Source of the DNA: Actinopolyspora lacussalsi subsp. righensis
Lineage (GTDB): Bacteria > Actinomycetota > Actinomycetes > Mycobacteriales > Pseudonocardiaceae
Assembly: GCF_900116555.1 (NCBI RefSeq)
Contig: NZ_FPAT01000008.1
Span: 1-64,000 of the forward strand
Reading direction: 5' to 3'
DNA: 64,000 nt
Positions 16,827 to 26,824 of this stretch are shown piece by piece (position 1 is the first letter of the stretch; the number at the start of each line of letters is the position of its first letter). The notes beneath the pieces were generated by a model, which saw only the letters and a list, made by a program, of their open reading frames with translations, was not told the origin of the DNA and made no database searches. The translations under genes and the position numbers were made by a program.

Positions 16827-18536
16827 TCAACCCCGTGGCCGGGACTCGGTTTGTCGGAACAGCGCCAGTTGCAGCTGAACACTCAGCCGCTCCGCGGCAT
16901 CGTCGAGGTCGATGCCGCTGATCTCGGCGGCCCGCCGGACACGGTGGCGCAACGTGTTCGGGTGCACGTGCAGCGACAGGCTGGCACCTCGGACATCGCC
17001 GAAGAACTCCAGGTAGCACAGCAGCGAGCGGGCGAACTCGGTGCCGTTGTCCGCGTCGTGGGCGCGCAGGGTAGCCAGCCTGGGATCGCGCACCCGCTCG
17101 TTGTCCCGCAGCATCGTCAGCACCTCGCTGAGCAGCACCCGGGAGCGGACGTCGTCGATGGTGGCGACCTCGGCTGTATGGTCGTGCCCGAGCGCGTCGA
17201 GGATGCGGTCGGCCTCGATGCGGGAGACCGGAACGTCGTCCAGCGTGGCGACGACCGAACCGATGCCGGCCTGGACACCGGAGCGGAGCTGGCTCCGCGC
17301 CGCGGTGACGATCTCCTGGGCCAGTCCGGAAACCGCCGATTCGGCGTGCCGGTCCGGCAGATCGGGCAGTAGTACGTACACCCGGGAACCGATGGTGGTC
17401 ACCAGCGCGCTGCGCCGGTAGGAAGCGGCGTGCACCGAGATCAGACTGGTCATCTCGGCGCGTTCCAGCTCGATCTCGGAGCGGTTGGACACACCGGTGT
17501 GCTCCCTGGGGCGCAGGGTCAGTACCACCACCACGGCGGATTTTCGGGGATCGGCGCCGATGTTGGCCGCGGCCGAGTTCCCGTCGATGCGGCTCTCCAG
17601 CAAACCGGTCAGCAGGTTCTCCCGGAACCGGGGAGCCATGGTCGACTCGCTGCGCTGGCGGATCAACTGCAGCGCGGCCACCCGCGCCGCCCCGATCAGC
17701 GAGCGGTCACTGTGCTCGCTGAGCCCGCGAGCGCCCTCCTGCACCCAGATGGTTCCCAGCGGCTGCGCACCGGCGTGGATGCCCACGGCCATCCTTCGCC
17801 GAATCCCCAGGTCGGGGCGGGGCTCGATCCGGACGACCTCCTCCCCGCCGCGCAGCCGTTGGTAGATCCCCCACTCCCGCAGCATGGCCAGGTAGGACTC
17901 CGGACCGCGTCTGCCGAGAATGGACAGCCTGCGCAGTTCGTCGACCTCGTCGTCGGAGCGCGAATAGGCGAGCACGCGGTTGGCGGTATCCTCGATGCTG
18001 ACGATACCCTCGGTCAGCGCCGCCACGGTCTGGGCCAGCGAGAACAGGTCCCCCAGCGCCTCCCCGACGTCGGCCTCACCGGTCAGCCGGGCGTTCTCCA
18101 CCGCCGACCGGGCGAACGACTCCAGCTGCTCCCACCGCACATCGGGACGCACCCCGAGCAGCGCGATGCCGCCGCCGATGGCCGCCTCCCGCAGCGCACG
18201 AGCGTCCTGATCCGCGTCGACCTTGACCGCCACCGCCGCGGCACCGGAACGGGCCACCCGTCGCACCAGCGGCACCGCCGAGCGGCCACGGGTACCGATC
18301 ACCAGCACGAGATCCCCGGCTCCCGTTCCCGGGGCCTCCTCCGGATCGAGGATGACCACGTCGTGAACGGCGACGTCGAACCCGCCCGGGGCAGCCAGCA
18401 CGTCGACCAGCGGTTCGCCCACCGCGATCAACAGCTGCCGCAGCGCCACCCCGGTGGTACCCGGCTGCTCGTCGTTGCCACCCGCACTCGCCGAATACCA
18501 CCCATCGGCAACCGGTTGTTCGATCGACCAATCCAT
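16827..18536 (-). CDS. pruC: PucR family transcriptional regulator of proline catabolism (PruC-like)
   Basis: About 569 residues. N-terminal PucR-type sensor region, a GGDEF-like central domain, and the C-terminal PucR helix-turn-helix: LLCYLEFFGDVRGASLSLHVHPNTLRHRVRRAAEISGIDLDDA. The gene is divergent from pruA with a 130-base spacer, the same arrangement as Rv1186c (PruC) beside Rv1187-Rv1188 in M. tuberculosis, where PruC activates the proline genes. The start is uncertain: ATG 18536, GTG 18539 and TTG 18563 are in frame, none with a strong site; I chose the ATG. Confidence 0.85.
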   Translation of the reverse strand: MDWSIEQPVADGWYSASAGGNDEQPGTTGVALRQLLIAVGEPLVDVLAAPGGFDVAVHDVVILDPEEAPGTGAGDLVLVIGTRGRSAVPLVRRVARSGAAAVAVKVDADQDARALREAAIGGGIALLGVRPDVRWEQLESFARSAVENARLTGEADVGEALGDLFSLAQTVAALTEGIVSIEDTANRVLAYSRSDDEVDELRRLSILGRRGPESYLAMLREWGIYQRLRGGEEVVRIEPRPDLGIRRRMAVGIHAGAQPLGTIWVQEGARGLSEHSDRSLIGAARVAALQLIRQRSESTMAPRFRENLLTGLLESRIDGNSAAANIGADPRKSAVVVVLTLRPREHTGVSNRSEIELERAEMTSLISVHAASYRRSALVTTIGSRVYVLLPDLPDRHAESAVSGLAQEIVTAARSQLRSGVQAGIGSVVATLDDVPVSRIEADRILDALGHDHTAEVATIDDVRSRVLLSEVLTMLRDNERVRDPRLATLRAHDADNGTEFARSLLCYLEFFGDVRGASLSLHVHPNTLRHRVRRAAEISGIDLDDAAERLSVQLQLALFRQTESRPRG

Positions 18537-18603
18537 CACCGTCAACGATAGCCGCTCGTACAAGCCGACCGGGCGCTCGAACTTCTATCCTCGGCAATTG
18601 GAG

Positions 18604-18628
18604 GGGCCGGTAGCGACACGTCCGGCCC
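18604..18628 (+). promoter_or_regulatory. Hairpin in the pruC-pruA divergent spacer
   Basis: GGGCCGG (18604-18610) and CCGGCCC (18622-18628) form a 7-bp arm palindrome about 40 bases before the pruA start. It could be an operator for the PucR regulator or a leader structure; the sequence alone does not decide. Confidence 0.3.
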
Positions 18629-18666
18629 ACGATCGACACCGACGTCGCGCGAGGAGGCGTAAGGTC

Positions 18667-20295
<1,629 letters not shown>

Positions 20296-20325
20296 GCCCG
20301 GCCACGATCCGCGAGGAGATGAAAG

Positions 20326-21252
20326 ATGCTGCGCAGTGTGATGCTGACCGCGGCCCGGTCCGGTGCGATACGTGGGCTCGTGGAGGCCAATCCACTCACC
20401 CGGACGGTGGTGGACCGGTTCGTGGCCGGGGCGGACTCCCGCGAGGCGATCGGGGTGACCGCTCGGCTGGCCGAGGAGGGGCTGCACGTCACCCTGGACC
20501 ACCTCGGTGAGGACACCACCGACGTCACGCGGGCCGACGACACGGTGCGGGCTTACCAGGGGCTGCTCTCGGAGCTGCACCACGCCGGACTGGCCGACCG
20601 CGCGGAGGTCTCGGTCAAGCTCTCGGCGGTGGGGCAGCAGCTCTCCCCGGACGGGGAGAAGATCGCGCTGGACAACGCCCGCCGGATCTGCGAGTCAGCG
20701 GCCGCCGTGGGTACCACCGTCACCCTGGACATGGAGGACCACACCACCACGGACATGACGTTGCGGACGCTGTCCGACCTGCGCGTGGACTTTCCCTGGG
20801 TGGGAGCGGTCCTGCAGGCCTACCTGCATCGCACCGAGCAGGACTGCCGGTACCTGGCCACCGCGGGTTCCAGGGTTCGGTTGTGCAAGGGGGCCTACTC
20901 CGAGCCCGCATCGGTGGCCTTCCAGGACAAGCAGGAAGTGGACCGGTCCTACGTGCGCTGCATGCGGGCGCTCATGGCGGGCGAGGGACACCCGATGATC
21001 GCCACCCACGATCCCCGCATGATCGCCATCGCCACCGAGCTGGCCCAGCGTCACGGGCGTGGTGCCGACAGCTACGAGTTCCAGATGCTCTACGGCATCC
21101 GGCCCGCCGAGCAGCGCCGCATCGCAGCGGCGGGGCACAACCTGCGGGTTTACGTGCCCTACGGCGAGGAGTGGTACGGCTACTTCATGCGCAGGCTGGC
21201 CGAACGCCCGGCCAACGTCGGGTTCTTCCTGCGTTCGCTGCTGACGCGCTGA
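20326..21252 (+). CDS. pruB: Proline dehydrogenase
   Basis: 308-residue monofunctional FAD proline dehydrogenase, the typical actinobacterial size. First step of proline catabolism, giving 1-pyrroline-5-carboxylate and passing electrons to quinone. Signature pieces: VSVKLSAVGQQLS, LDMEDHTTTD, VRLCKGAYSEP, FQMLYGIRPAEQRR and YGEEWYGYFMRRLAERPAN, where the two Arg bind the proline carboxylate. ATG at 20326 follows GAGGAG by a few bases. A strong terminator follows. Confidence 0.94.
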   Translation: MLRSVMLTAARSGAIRGLVEANPLTRTVVDRFVAGADSREAIGVTARLAEEGLHVTLDHLGEDTTDVTRADDTVRAYQGLLSELHHAGLADRAEVSVKLSAVGQQLSPDGEKIALDNARRICESAAAVGTTVTLDMEDHTTTDMTLRTLSDLRVDFPWVGAVLQAYLHRTEQDCRYLATAGSRVRLCKGAYSEPASVAFQDKQEVDRSYVRCMRALMAGEGHPMIATHDPRMIAIATELAQRHGRGADSYEFQMLYGIRPAEQRRIAAAGHNLRVYVPYGEEWYGYFMRRLAERPANVGFFLRSLLTR

Positions 21253-21261
21253 GTACGCGCT

Positions 21262-21310
21262 CCCGCCCGGCTGTCGCCCGGTCATCGTCGCCCGGGGACG
21301 GTCGGGCGGG
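21262..21310 (+). terminator. Terminator of the pruAB operon
   Basis: CCCGCCCGGCTGTC (21262-21275) pairs with GACGGTCGGGCGGG (21297-21310) over 14 positions including two G-U pairs, followed by TTCTT. It starts nine bases after the pruB stop. Confidence 0.7.
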
Positions 21311-21463
21311 TTCTTGGTAGGTGGGTTCCGCCAACGGGGCGGCGCGCGATTCCTGGGGAGAACGAGCGCCGGAGGGAACGGTGCGGGCACGGCACCGCGT
21401 TCCGCGCGAACTCGTCGCCGTCCGAGATCTCCCGCCGCCTGTCACCGTTCGAACGCGCGCCCC

Positions 21464-22687
21464 TCACCGTTCGTTCGGCTGATCCGCCGTCTGCCCGGTC
21501 ACCGGGGGACTCGGTGCGGGTCGGCCGAGGATCGAGTGAGCGCTGACTCCCGTGATCAGTCCCCAGAAAACCGAAGCGATACCGAGGATCGACACCCCTG
21601 AGGCGGTGACGAGGAAGGCGATCAGCGCTGCGTTCCTGGTCGCGGGCTCGGCGGTCGCGGTCGCCAGCGACCCCCCGATGGTGTCCAGCAGTCCGATCCC
21701 GGCGATCGCGGTGATGAGCGCGCCGGGCAACGCGGCGATGAGACTTCCGAGAGTGGCGCCGAAAAGACCGAGCACCAAGTAAAACACCCCCGATACGATG
21801 CCGGCTCGGTAGCGCTGGGCCGGATCCTCGTGAGCATCGGGCCCCATGCACAGAGCGGCCGTGATCGCGGCGAGGTTGATACCGAAACAGCCGAACGGGG
21901 CGAGTACCGAGTTCGCGAGGCCGGACCAGGACAGGATCGGTGATACCGGTGTCCGGTACCCGTGAGCCCGCAGCGTCACCACACCCGGCAGGTTCTGCGA
22001 GGTCATCGTGATGACGAACAGCGGGATCGCGAGACTGATGGTCGTGGCAGGCGACCAGGAGGGCCACACGAAAACCGGCGTAGCGACGGCCAGGCGCACG
22101 GTATCGAGCTGGAACGAGCCCTGGACGACCGTAAGCAGTGTCCCCGTCGCCAGCGCGATGAGCACCGCGTAGCGCGGTAGCAGCCGCTTGCAGAGCAGAT
22201 AGGTCACCAGCATCGCGAGGATCAGCCAGAGGTGGGCGCGCATCGCGGTGAACAGGTCGATGCCGAACCGCAGCAGTATGCCTGCCAGCAGTGCCGAGGC
22301 GATCGGCGCCGGGATGAGGTTCACAGCGCGTTCGAACCATCCCGTGACTCCGACGAGCACCGTAAGAGCCGAAGCGATCAGGAAGGCCCCGACGGCCTCG
22401 GACAGCGGGACATCCCGTGCGCTTGCGGCGAGCATGGCGGCGCCGGGGGTCGACCAGGCCATGACCACCGGCGCTCGATAGCGTAAGGACAACGTGATCG
22501 AGGTGACGCCGATGCCGACACCGAGCGCGAGGATCCACGAGGAGATCTGGGCCGGGCTCGCGCCGACGGTTCTGGCCGCTTGGAAGACGAGGGCCACCGA
22601 GCTCGTGACACCGACCAGTGTCGTCACACCTCCTGAAACCACCGCGGTCATCGGAAGCGTGTTGGTCAGACGCTGACGCAAGCGCAC
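21464..22687 (-). CDS. benE: BenE-type benzoate/membrane transporter
   Basis: 407 residues, about 11-12 hydrophobic helices. The opening TNTLPMTAVVSGGVTTLVGVTSSVALVFQAA, the AWSTPGAAML segment and FGCFGINLAAITAALCMG are typical of the BenE family of benzoate:proton symporters. The real substrate may be another aromatic acid. GTG at 22687 gives the full N-terminus; an internal ATG (22651) is possible. The divergent regulator gene with a palindrome in the spacer suggests local control. No benzoate degradation genes are in the window. Confidence 0.82.
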   Translation of the reverse strand: MRLRQRLTNTLPMTAVVSGGVTTLVGVTSSVALVFQAARTVGASPAQISSWILALGVGIGVTSITLSLRYRAPVVMAWSTPGAAMLAASARDVPLSEAVGAFLIASALTVLVGVTGWFERAVNLIPAPIASALLAGILLRFGIDLFTAMRAHLWLILAMLVTYLLCKRLLPRYAVLIALATGTLLTVVQGSFQLDTVRLAVATPVFVWPSWSPATTISLAIPLFVITMTSQNLPGVVTLRAHGYRTPVSPILSWSGLANSVLAPFGCFGINLAAITAALCMGPDAHEDPAQRYRAGIVSGVFYLVLGLFGATLGSLIAALPGALITAIAGIGLLDTIGGSLATATAEPATRNAALIAFLVTASGVSILGIASVFWGLITGVSAHSILGRPAPSPPVTGQTADQPNER

Positions 22688-22717
22688 GGGCGATCAGTCC
22701 GATCGTCGAAAGCAATT

Positions 22718-22735
22718 CGTTCTGTTTATAGAACG
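22718..22735. promoter_or_regulatory. Candidate operator in the benE/XRE spacer
   Basis: CGTTCTGTTTATAGAACG is an inverted repeat with 6-base arms and a 6-base AT-rich core, centred in the 69-base spacer between the divergent transporter and XRE-cupin genes. Position and symmetry fit the binding site of the XRE regulator. Confidence 0.6.
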
Positions 22736-22756
22736 CAGTCATGCTAGGAGGGCGCG

Positions 22757-23317
22757 ATGGAGATGGTCAAGGTCGTCGGGGCGAACCTGCGTGCGGCGCG
22801 CGAGCATCGCGGCCTGTCGCTGTCCGAGGTCGCCCGTCGTGCCGATCTCGGCAAGGGGACCCTGTCCGAACTCGAGGCCGGGCAGCGCAACCCGACACTG
22901 GAAACCCTCTACGCCCTGGCCACGGTGCTCGGTGTCCCGCTGGGCCTGCTGCTGATAGCGGAAACCGAATCCCCGACGGCGACGACGCTGGTCGTACGAG
23001 GGACCGATCACGCCGAGCTATCCGGACAGGCGGTCGACGTACGACTGGTCGACCGGACAGGCAGTGGTGGTCAGATCCTGGAGATCTACCGAATCCACGT
23101 GCGAGCCGGGAAGCGTTACGTCTCCCCCGCCCACCGCCCCAGGGTCGTCGAACAGCTCCTGGTGCACTCCGGAACACTGACAACCGGCCCGGTGTCGACC
23201 CCCGAAACGCTCGGGCCCGGCGACTACATCAGCTTCGACGGGGGCGTGGACCACGTCTACGAGGCGCCTCACACCGATGTGCACGGCACACTCGTCATGC
23301 GCTACGGGGAAGGTTGA
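22757..23317 (+). CDS. XRE family regulator with C-terminal cupin domain
   Basis: 186 residues. Helix-turn-helix at about 8-62 (GANLRAAREHRGLSLSEVARRADLGKGTLSELEAGQRNPTLETLYALATVLG) and a cupin sensor domain from about 75 to the end (VVEQLLVHSGTLTTGP, LGPGDYISFDGGVDHVYEA). Such proteins sense small ligands and control adjacent metabolic or transport genes. ATG at 22757 follows AGGAGGG at 22746-22752. It is divergent from the BenE-type gene and likely represses or activates it and itself through the palindrome between them. Confidence 0.87.
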   Translation: MEMVKVVGANLRAAREHRGLSLSEVARRADLGKGTLSELEAGQRNPTLETLYALATVLGVPLGLLLIAETESPTATTLVVRGTDHAELSGQAVDVRLVDRTGSGGQILEIYRIHVRAGKRYVSPAHRPRVVEQLLVHSGTLTTGPVSTPETLGPGDYISFDGGVDHVYEAPHTDVHGTLVMRYGEG

Positions 23318-23386
23318 ATGACGCCCCATCCCGCCCGAGCATTCGGACGGGGACCGATCAAGAGCAGCCACACGACCCGGAACAGA

Positions 23387-23425
23387 ACGAGGCCGCGACC
23401 CCCGAGACGGCGGCCGCGGCCTCGT
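23387..23425. terminator. Terminator between the XRE gene and the tRNA cluster
   Basis: ACGAGGCCGCG (23387-23397) pairs perfectly with CGCGGCCTCGT (23415-23425), 17-base loop. It can end the XRE transcript on the plus strand and the tRNA cluster on the minus strand. Confidence 0.65.
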
Positions 23426-23455
23426 GACAACCGCTGAGTTCCGTGGTGGAACCGG

Positions 23456-23527
23456 TGCGCGATACTGGGATCGAACCAGTGACCTCTACCGTGTCAAGGT
23501 AGCGCTCTCCCGCTGAGCTAATCGCGC
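23456..23527 (-). tRNA. tRNA-Val (GAC)
   Basis: 72 bases. Acceptor GCGCGAT/ATCGCGC, D-arm TAGCTCAGCGGGAGAGC, anticodon arm CTACC-TTGACAC-GGTAG with anticodon GAC, T-arm ACTGG-TTCGATC-CCAGT. CCA is not encoded. Last of a Gly-Cys-Val cluster with one base between it and tRNA-Cys. Confidence 0.95.
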
Positions 23528-23528
23528 G

Positions 23529-23600
23529 AGGCGGAGGCGGGAATCGAACCCGCGTACAGGGCTTTGCAGGCCCTTGCCTGAGCCACTCGGCCACTCCGCC
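23529..23600 (-). tRNA. tRNA-Cys (GCA)
   Basis: 72 bases. Acceptor GGCGGAG/CTCCGCC, anticodon arm AGGGC-CTGCAAA-GCCCT with anticodon GCA, T-arm GCGGG-TTCGATT-CCCGC, discriminator U. CCA not encoded. Confidence 0.95.
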
Positions 23601-23646
23601 GAAGCCACCGGCGACAACGTCGTTCGGACGAGCCGCTCGGCCACAG

Positions 23647-23718
23647 AGCGGATGACGGGATTCGAACCCGCGACCCTCACCTTGGCAAGGTGATGCGCTA
23701 CCGCTGCGCTACATCCGC
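23647..23718 (-). tRNA. tRNA-Gly (GCC)
   Basis: 72 bases. Acceptor GCGGATG/CATCCGC, anticodon loop TTGCCAA with anticodon GCC inside stem CACC/GGTG, T-arm GCGGG-TTCGAAT-CCCGT. First gene of the minus-strand tRNA cluster. Confidence 0.95.
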
Positions 23719-23899
23719 ACTCACGACGGGACCGAAATCCTCCGCTCGGCACCTCCGCCGTGTTCGGTCAAAACTCTAGACCACGCCGTGAACGGCGATC
23801 GAACCGGGGGTCCCCTGCCGACAATCAGCACGACAGCGGGCCGGAGCCCGCCGTCACCACCACGAGCCGTCACAACGCGGAATCACGGGCGACGCACGA

Positions 23900-24325
23900 T
23901 CACGAGAGGTCGTGCGGCAGCAACCTCGTGATCGCCTCGTCGATACTGACCCAGAGCCCCTCGTTGCCCGGCACCACCACGTCGTAGGTGCGGTCCAGGA
24001 AGTCCGCCAACTCCTGGGCGGACGCCTCGAACACGGCGTGCCCCGAGGGTGAGCTCAGCTCGATCACCACGACCTCGGGGTCGTCGGCGGCGGGCCTGAT
24101 CGCCACATCGCCCTCGCCCGCGTGCGCGATCAACCCGTCGGCCAGCAGATCGCGCGCGAACACCCACTCGACCCAGCCGGCACGGCCGGTGCGGAACGCC
24201 GCGACGACGGCGTAGGGGTCCCGAGTGTCGTACCGCAGCTCCACCTGAACCGGAACGGCGGGCGTCTGCGGGGCAAGCAGATCGAACACCGCTGTCGAAC
24301 GAAGGGTCACATGATCGTTACGCAT
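23900..24325 (-). CDS. SsgA/SsgB-like sporulation and cell division protein
   Basis: 141 residues of the SsgA-like family restricted to morphologically complex actinomycetes. Family segments: PVQVELRYDTRDPYAVVAAF, WVFARDLLADGLIAHAGEGDVAI and ELADFLDRTYDVVVPG near the C-terminus. In Streptomyces SsgB recruits FtsZ to future septa during sporulation and SsgA positions SsgB. The length and sequence fit SsgB best, but subtype is not certain. A roughly 700-base gene-free region lies upstream and probably holds developmental promoters. Confidence 0.85.
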   Translation of the reverse strand: MRNDHVTLRSTAVFDLLAPQTPAVPVQVELRYDTRDPYAVVAAFRTGRAGWVEWVFARDLLADGLIAHAGEGDVAIRPAADDPEVVVIELSSPSGHAVFEASAQELADFLDRTYDVVVPGNEGLWVSIDEAITRLLPHDLS

Positions 24326-25034
24326 CGTCCTCGCCTTCCTAACTCCCTCCCGGTCGCAGCGAAGCCGACCGAGCTACACAGTTGTGACGGTTATCCGGGT
24401 CCGTTCGCTCGCAACCAACGAATAGATCACCCGTACGGGGGAGAATTAATTCGCTGCGCTACTACAGAACTCCGTAGCGTAGCCAACAACTCCGGGTGGC
24501 GGAGAAATTCCGCGATTCATCAACACGAGCCTCACCACCCCGAAGAAAACCACCGATCCCACCGATCCGCAATCGGCGTCCCGGCCGGTTCCGCGGCAAG
24601 CCGAAATAATGCTTCCGAACCCTCTCGTGCGGCCCACTCGCACCACCCCCGTCGGGCGCGTGTACGAACCCGTCAGACAACGCCCCCGGACGGACACCAC
24701 AACGCTCAAGGACTGAACCGGTGGATGCCTCGCGGCCACCACGGGACGCTGTTTTCAGGATAGTCGATAGTTGTACGACAAGCCGTTTCACACAAGAGCC
24801 CCGGGAGAGGCGCACCACAAATGTTCACCGAAACGGGCTAATATCAAATACTCCACTCTCGGGTTTTCACGCCTGCGTCCGAAACCCAAAAGCGAGACCG
24901 GCGTCACAGTGTGATATACACGATCACATCATCGCCGTGTCCGCGGCGAACGCCCGGAACGAAAATATGCGCCGCACGAGCCACTCTACAGGCACTGCCG
25001 CACCACGTAGGCTGAGACACTGACGGGGAGCCCC
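24326..25034. other. Gene-free region upstream of the SsgB-like gene, lower GC
   Basis: No reading frame here looks coding: codon third positions lack the strong G/C bias of neighbouring genes and the sequence has AT-rich patches (for example GAGAATTAATTCG near 24440, TAATATCAAATACTC near 24840). It presumably holds the promoters of the SsgB-like gene and of the PGPGW protein, and possibly a noncoding RNA. Confidence 0.4.
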
Positions 25035-25598
25035 ATGTGGCTCCGGCAGAGCGACACGGGGCCGAGAGCACCCGGGAAGCAGGATCGGTCAGCAGGCAGG
25101 TGTGTTCTGAGTAGGACAGCAGAGCCCGGTTCACGACACCGCGAGAACGAACCGCCACACGCACACCTCTCGGGCTGGCGCGCACGTGTGCACCGCCTAC
25201 GGGAGCGCTTCCGCGCGCGCCGGGAGCGAATACGCGCCAGACCGGCGCTGAACACCCTCTACCGTTTCGGTCTCGGACTGCTCGGCGGGATAGTGCTCCT
25301 GCTGGGCATAGTGATGATTCCCTATCCGGGCCCCGGGTGGCTGTGCGTGTTCGCGGGCCTGGGACTGCTCGCGACGGAATTCGCCTGGGCACGACACGTG
25401 AACATGTTCGCCAAGCACCACTACCAACGCTGGGTCCGCTGGCTGTCCCGGCAGCATCCGGCGACAAGACTGGCGGTGATGACGGCCACCGGACTCATAG
25501 TGGTGGCCACCCTCTGGCTCATCGGCGCTTTTGACCTGGTCGGAGACTTCCTCGGTCTGCAGTGGAGCTGGCTGGCCTCCCCCCTGTTCCAGGCGTGA
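25035..25598 (+). CDS. PGPGW transmembrane protein (TIGR02611-like)
   Basis: 187 residues. A basic N-terminal half (about 1-75) with many Arg, then two membrane segments: FGLGLLGGIVLLLGIVMIPY-PGPGWLCVFAGLGLLATEFAWAR with the diagnostic PGPGW, and LAVMTATGLIVVATLWLIGAF. The family is of unknown function and common in actinobacteria, often near tRNA genes. ATG at 25035 has GGGGAG just upstream; an internal GTG at 25101 is an alternative because the first 25 residues are poorly structured. Confidence 0.75.
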   Translation: MWLRQSDTGPRAPGKQDRSAGRCVLSRTAEPGSRHRENEPPHAHLSGWRARVHRLRERFRARRERIRARPALNTLYRFGLGLLGGIVLLLGIVMIPYPGPGWLCVFAGLGLLATEFAWARHVNMFAKHHYQRWVRWLSRQHPATRLAVMTATGLIVVATLWLIGAFDLVGDFLGLQWSWLASPLFQA

Positions 25599-25644
25599 AA
25601 AGGATCGTGTAAGCTTCTTGTTGTCGCTGCGGCAGGGCGGCAAC

Positions 25645-25716
25645 GGGCGATTAGCTCAGCGGGAGAGCGCTTCGTTCACACCGAAGAGGTCGCTGGTTCG
25701 AACCCAGCATCGCCCA
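25645..25716 (+). tRNA. tRNA-Val (CAC)
   Basis: 72 bases. Acceptor GGGCGAT/ATCGCCC, D-arm TAGCTCAGCGGGAGAGC, anticodon arm CTTCG-TTCACAC-CGAAG with anticodon CAC, T-arm GCTGG-TTCGAAC-CCAGC. CCA not encoded. Followed by a strong hairpin terminator. Confidence 0.95.
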
Positions 25717-25723
25717 CCGAAGT

Positions 25724-25751
25724 CGGCCCGAGGTGATCCCACCTCGGGCCG
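25724..25751 (+). terminator. Terminator of tRNA-Val (CAC)
   Basis: Perfect 12-bp stem CGGCCCGAGGTG / CACCTCGGGCCG with a 4-base ATCC loop, starting eight bases after the tRNA. Confidence 0.8.
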
Positions 25752-26385
25752 TACGCTTTCCGGAGATTCCCCTCTCCTTCTTTCGGGTAGTGTGCGGCAC
25801 CGCACTGTAATGTGCGTGTTTTATTCGTCTTCCGTGACTCGGACGAGTGTTGACAACTCGCACCGATCCGCGTCCGTGAGTGATATCGGACGGCACGTGG
25901 TCACGTACCCGTGAAGTCAATCTTCAACCGGTACCCGGCAACGAGTGGCCGCCGACTCATGATTCCTCCCGGCACCGGCGTTGTTCCCGATTTTCACACA
26001 AGGCGTTTCGGATGAGGATTTCCGACATCGGTACGGGGTCGATCGACGGGACTTCGGATCATCTCCTCCGAGTCCCGCTCGATATCGTACTTCGAATCAT
26101 CACTCTATGACTCTTCGTGTTCGCCCGAGAACCGAATGTGACTTTAAGATTTCGTGGGATCACCCGTTCCCCGACGCGAACGGATCGGTTCCACCGATGT
26201 CGGTGTCGACGACCGTGCCGGTGACGAGTCGATTGATGATTGCACCTCCAACGAGCATTCCGGCACGAATCCGAGAACAGGAAGTGTTTCACTCCGGGCT
26301 CACGAAGCCACGAAGCCTTCCGCTGTGAGGCCCTCCGAAAGTCCGCCCGGGCCCGCTTCGGTCTCGCCGGATCGAACGACCCGGC
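25752..26385. other. Gene-free region between tRNA-Val and the holin-like gene, lower GC
   Basis: About 630 bases with no convincing gene; lower G+C than its surroundings and with A/T third positions in every frame. It follows a tRNA, a common integration site, but I see no duplicate of the tRNA 3' end, integrase fragment or terminal repeat. Confidence 0.4.
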
Positions 26386-26410
26386 CGGCTGTCCCGCACC
26401 GGGACAGCCG
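26386..26410 (-). terminator. Terminator of the holin-like gene
   Basis: CGGCTGTCCCG / CGGGACAGCCG, 11-bp perfect stem with a 3-base loop, 15 bases after the stop of the minus-strand gene. Confidence 0.7.
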
Positions 26411-26425
26411 ACGAGGCGCTCGCGA

Positions 26426-26824
26426 TCAGTCGCCGAACGAGGTGGCCCGGCGTACCAGTCCGTGCAGCGCACTGCTGACAACGGTGACGATGATCGCCCC
26501 CCAGAAGGCGGGCCAGAAACCGTCGACGTGGAACGGGAGATCGAGGTTCCCGGCTATCCAGCTGGTCAGCCAGAACAACAGCGCGTTGACCACCAGCCCG
26601 AACAACCCGAGAGTGAGGATGTAGAGCAGACACCCCAATGTCTTGGCGACCGGCTTGAGCACCACGTTGACGATGCCGAACACCACGGCCACGACGAGCA
26701 GTGTCAACGCCTGGGTGGCCACACCATCGGTTCCTCCCCCTTGGTCGCCCAGCGCGATCCCGGGCAGTGCCGTGGTCACCCAGACCGCCACGGCGGTGAT
26801 CAGTATGTGCACTACGAGCGCCAC
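26426..26824 (-). CDS. Phage holin-like superfamily IV membrane protein (YvlD-like)
   Basis: 132 residues, four predicted membrane helices: LVVHILITAVAVWVTTALPG, LTLLVVAVVFGIVNVVLKPV, LGCLLYILTLGLFGLVVNALLFWLTSW and FWGAIIVTVVSSALHGLV. The FGIVNVVLKPV...LTLGLFxLVxNALLFWL pattern is the mark of the PF04020 family, found in many chromosomes away from prophages, so it need not be a holin. GTG at 26824 follows GGGAGGG by six bases; the much longer open frame upstream has no site and crosses a promoter gap. Confidence 0.8.
   Translation of the reverse strand: MALVVHILITAVAVWVTTALPGIALGDQGGGTDGVATQALTLLVVAVVFGIVNVVLKPVAKTLGCLLYILTLGLFGLVVNALLFWLTSWIAGNLDLPFHVDGFWPAFWGAIIVTVVSSALHGLVRRATSFGD

Noticed and set aside
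24462-24818. 118-residue frame on the minus strand in the gap upstream of the SsgB-like gene
   Set aside because: No ribosome site, no family resemblance, and weak third-position bias compared with true genes.
25645-25716. tRNA-Val (CAC) as an occupied attachment site
   Set aside because: No duplicate of the tRNA 3' end, integrase or element genes follow within the window.
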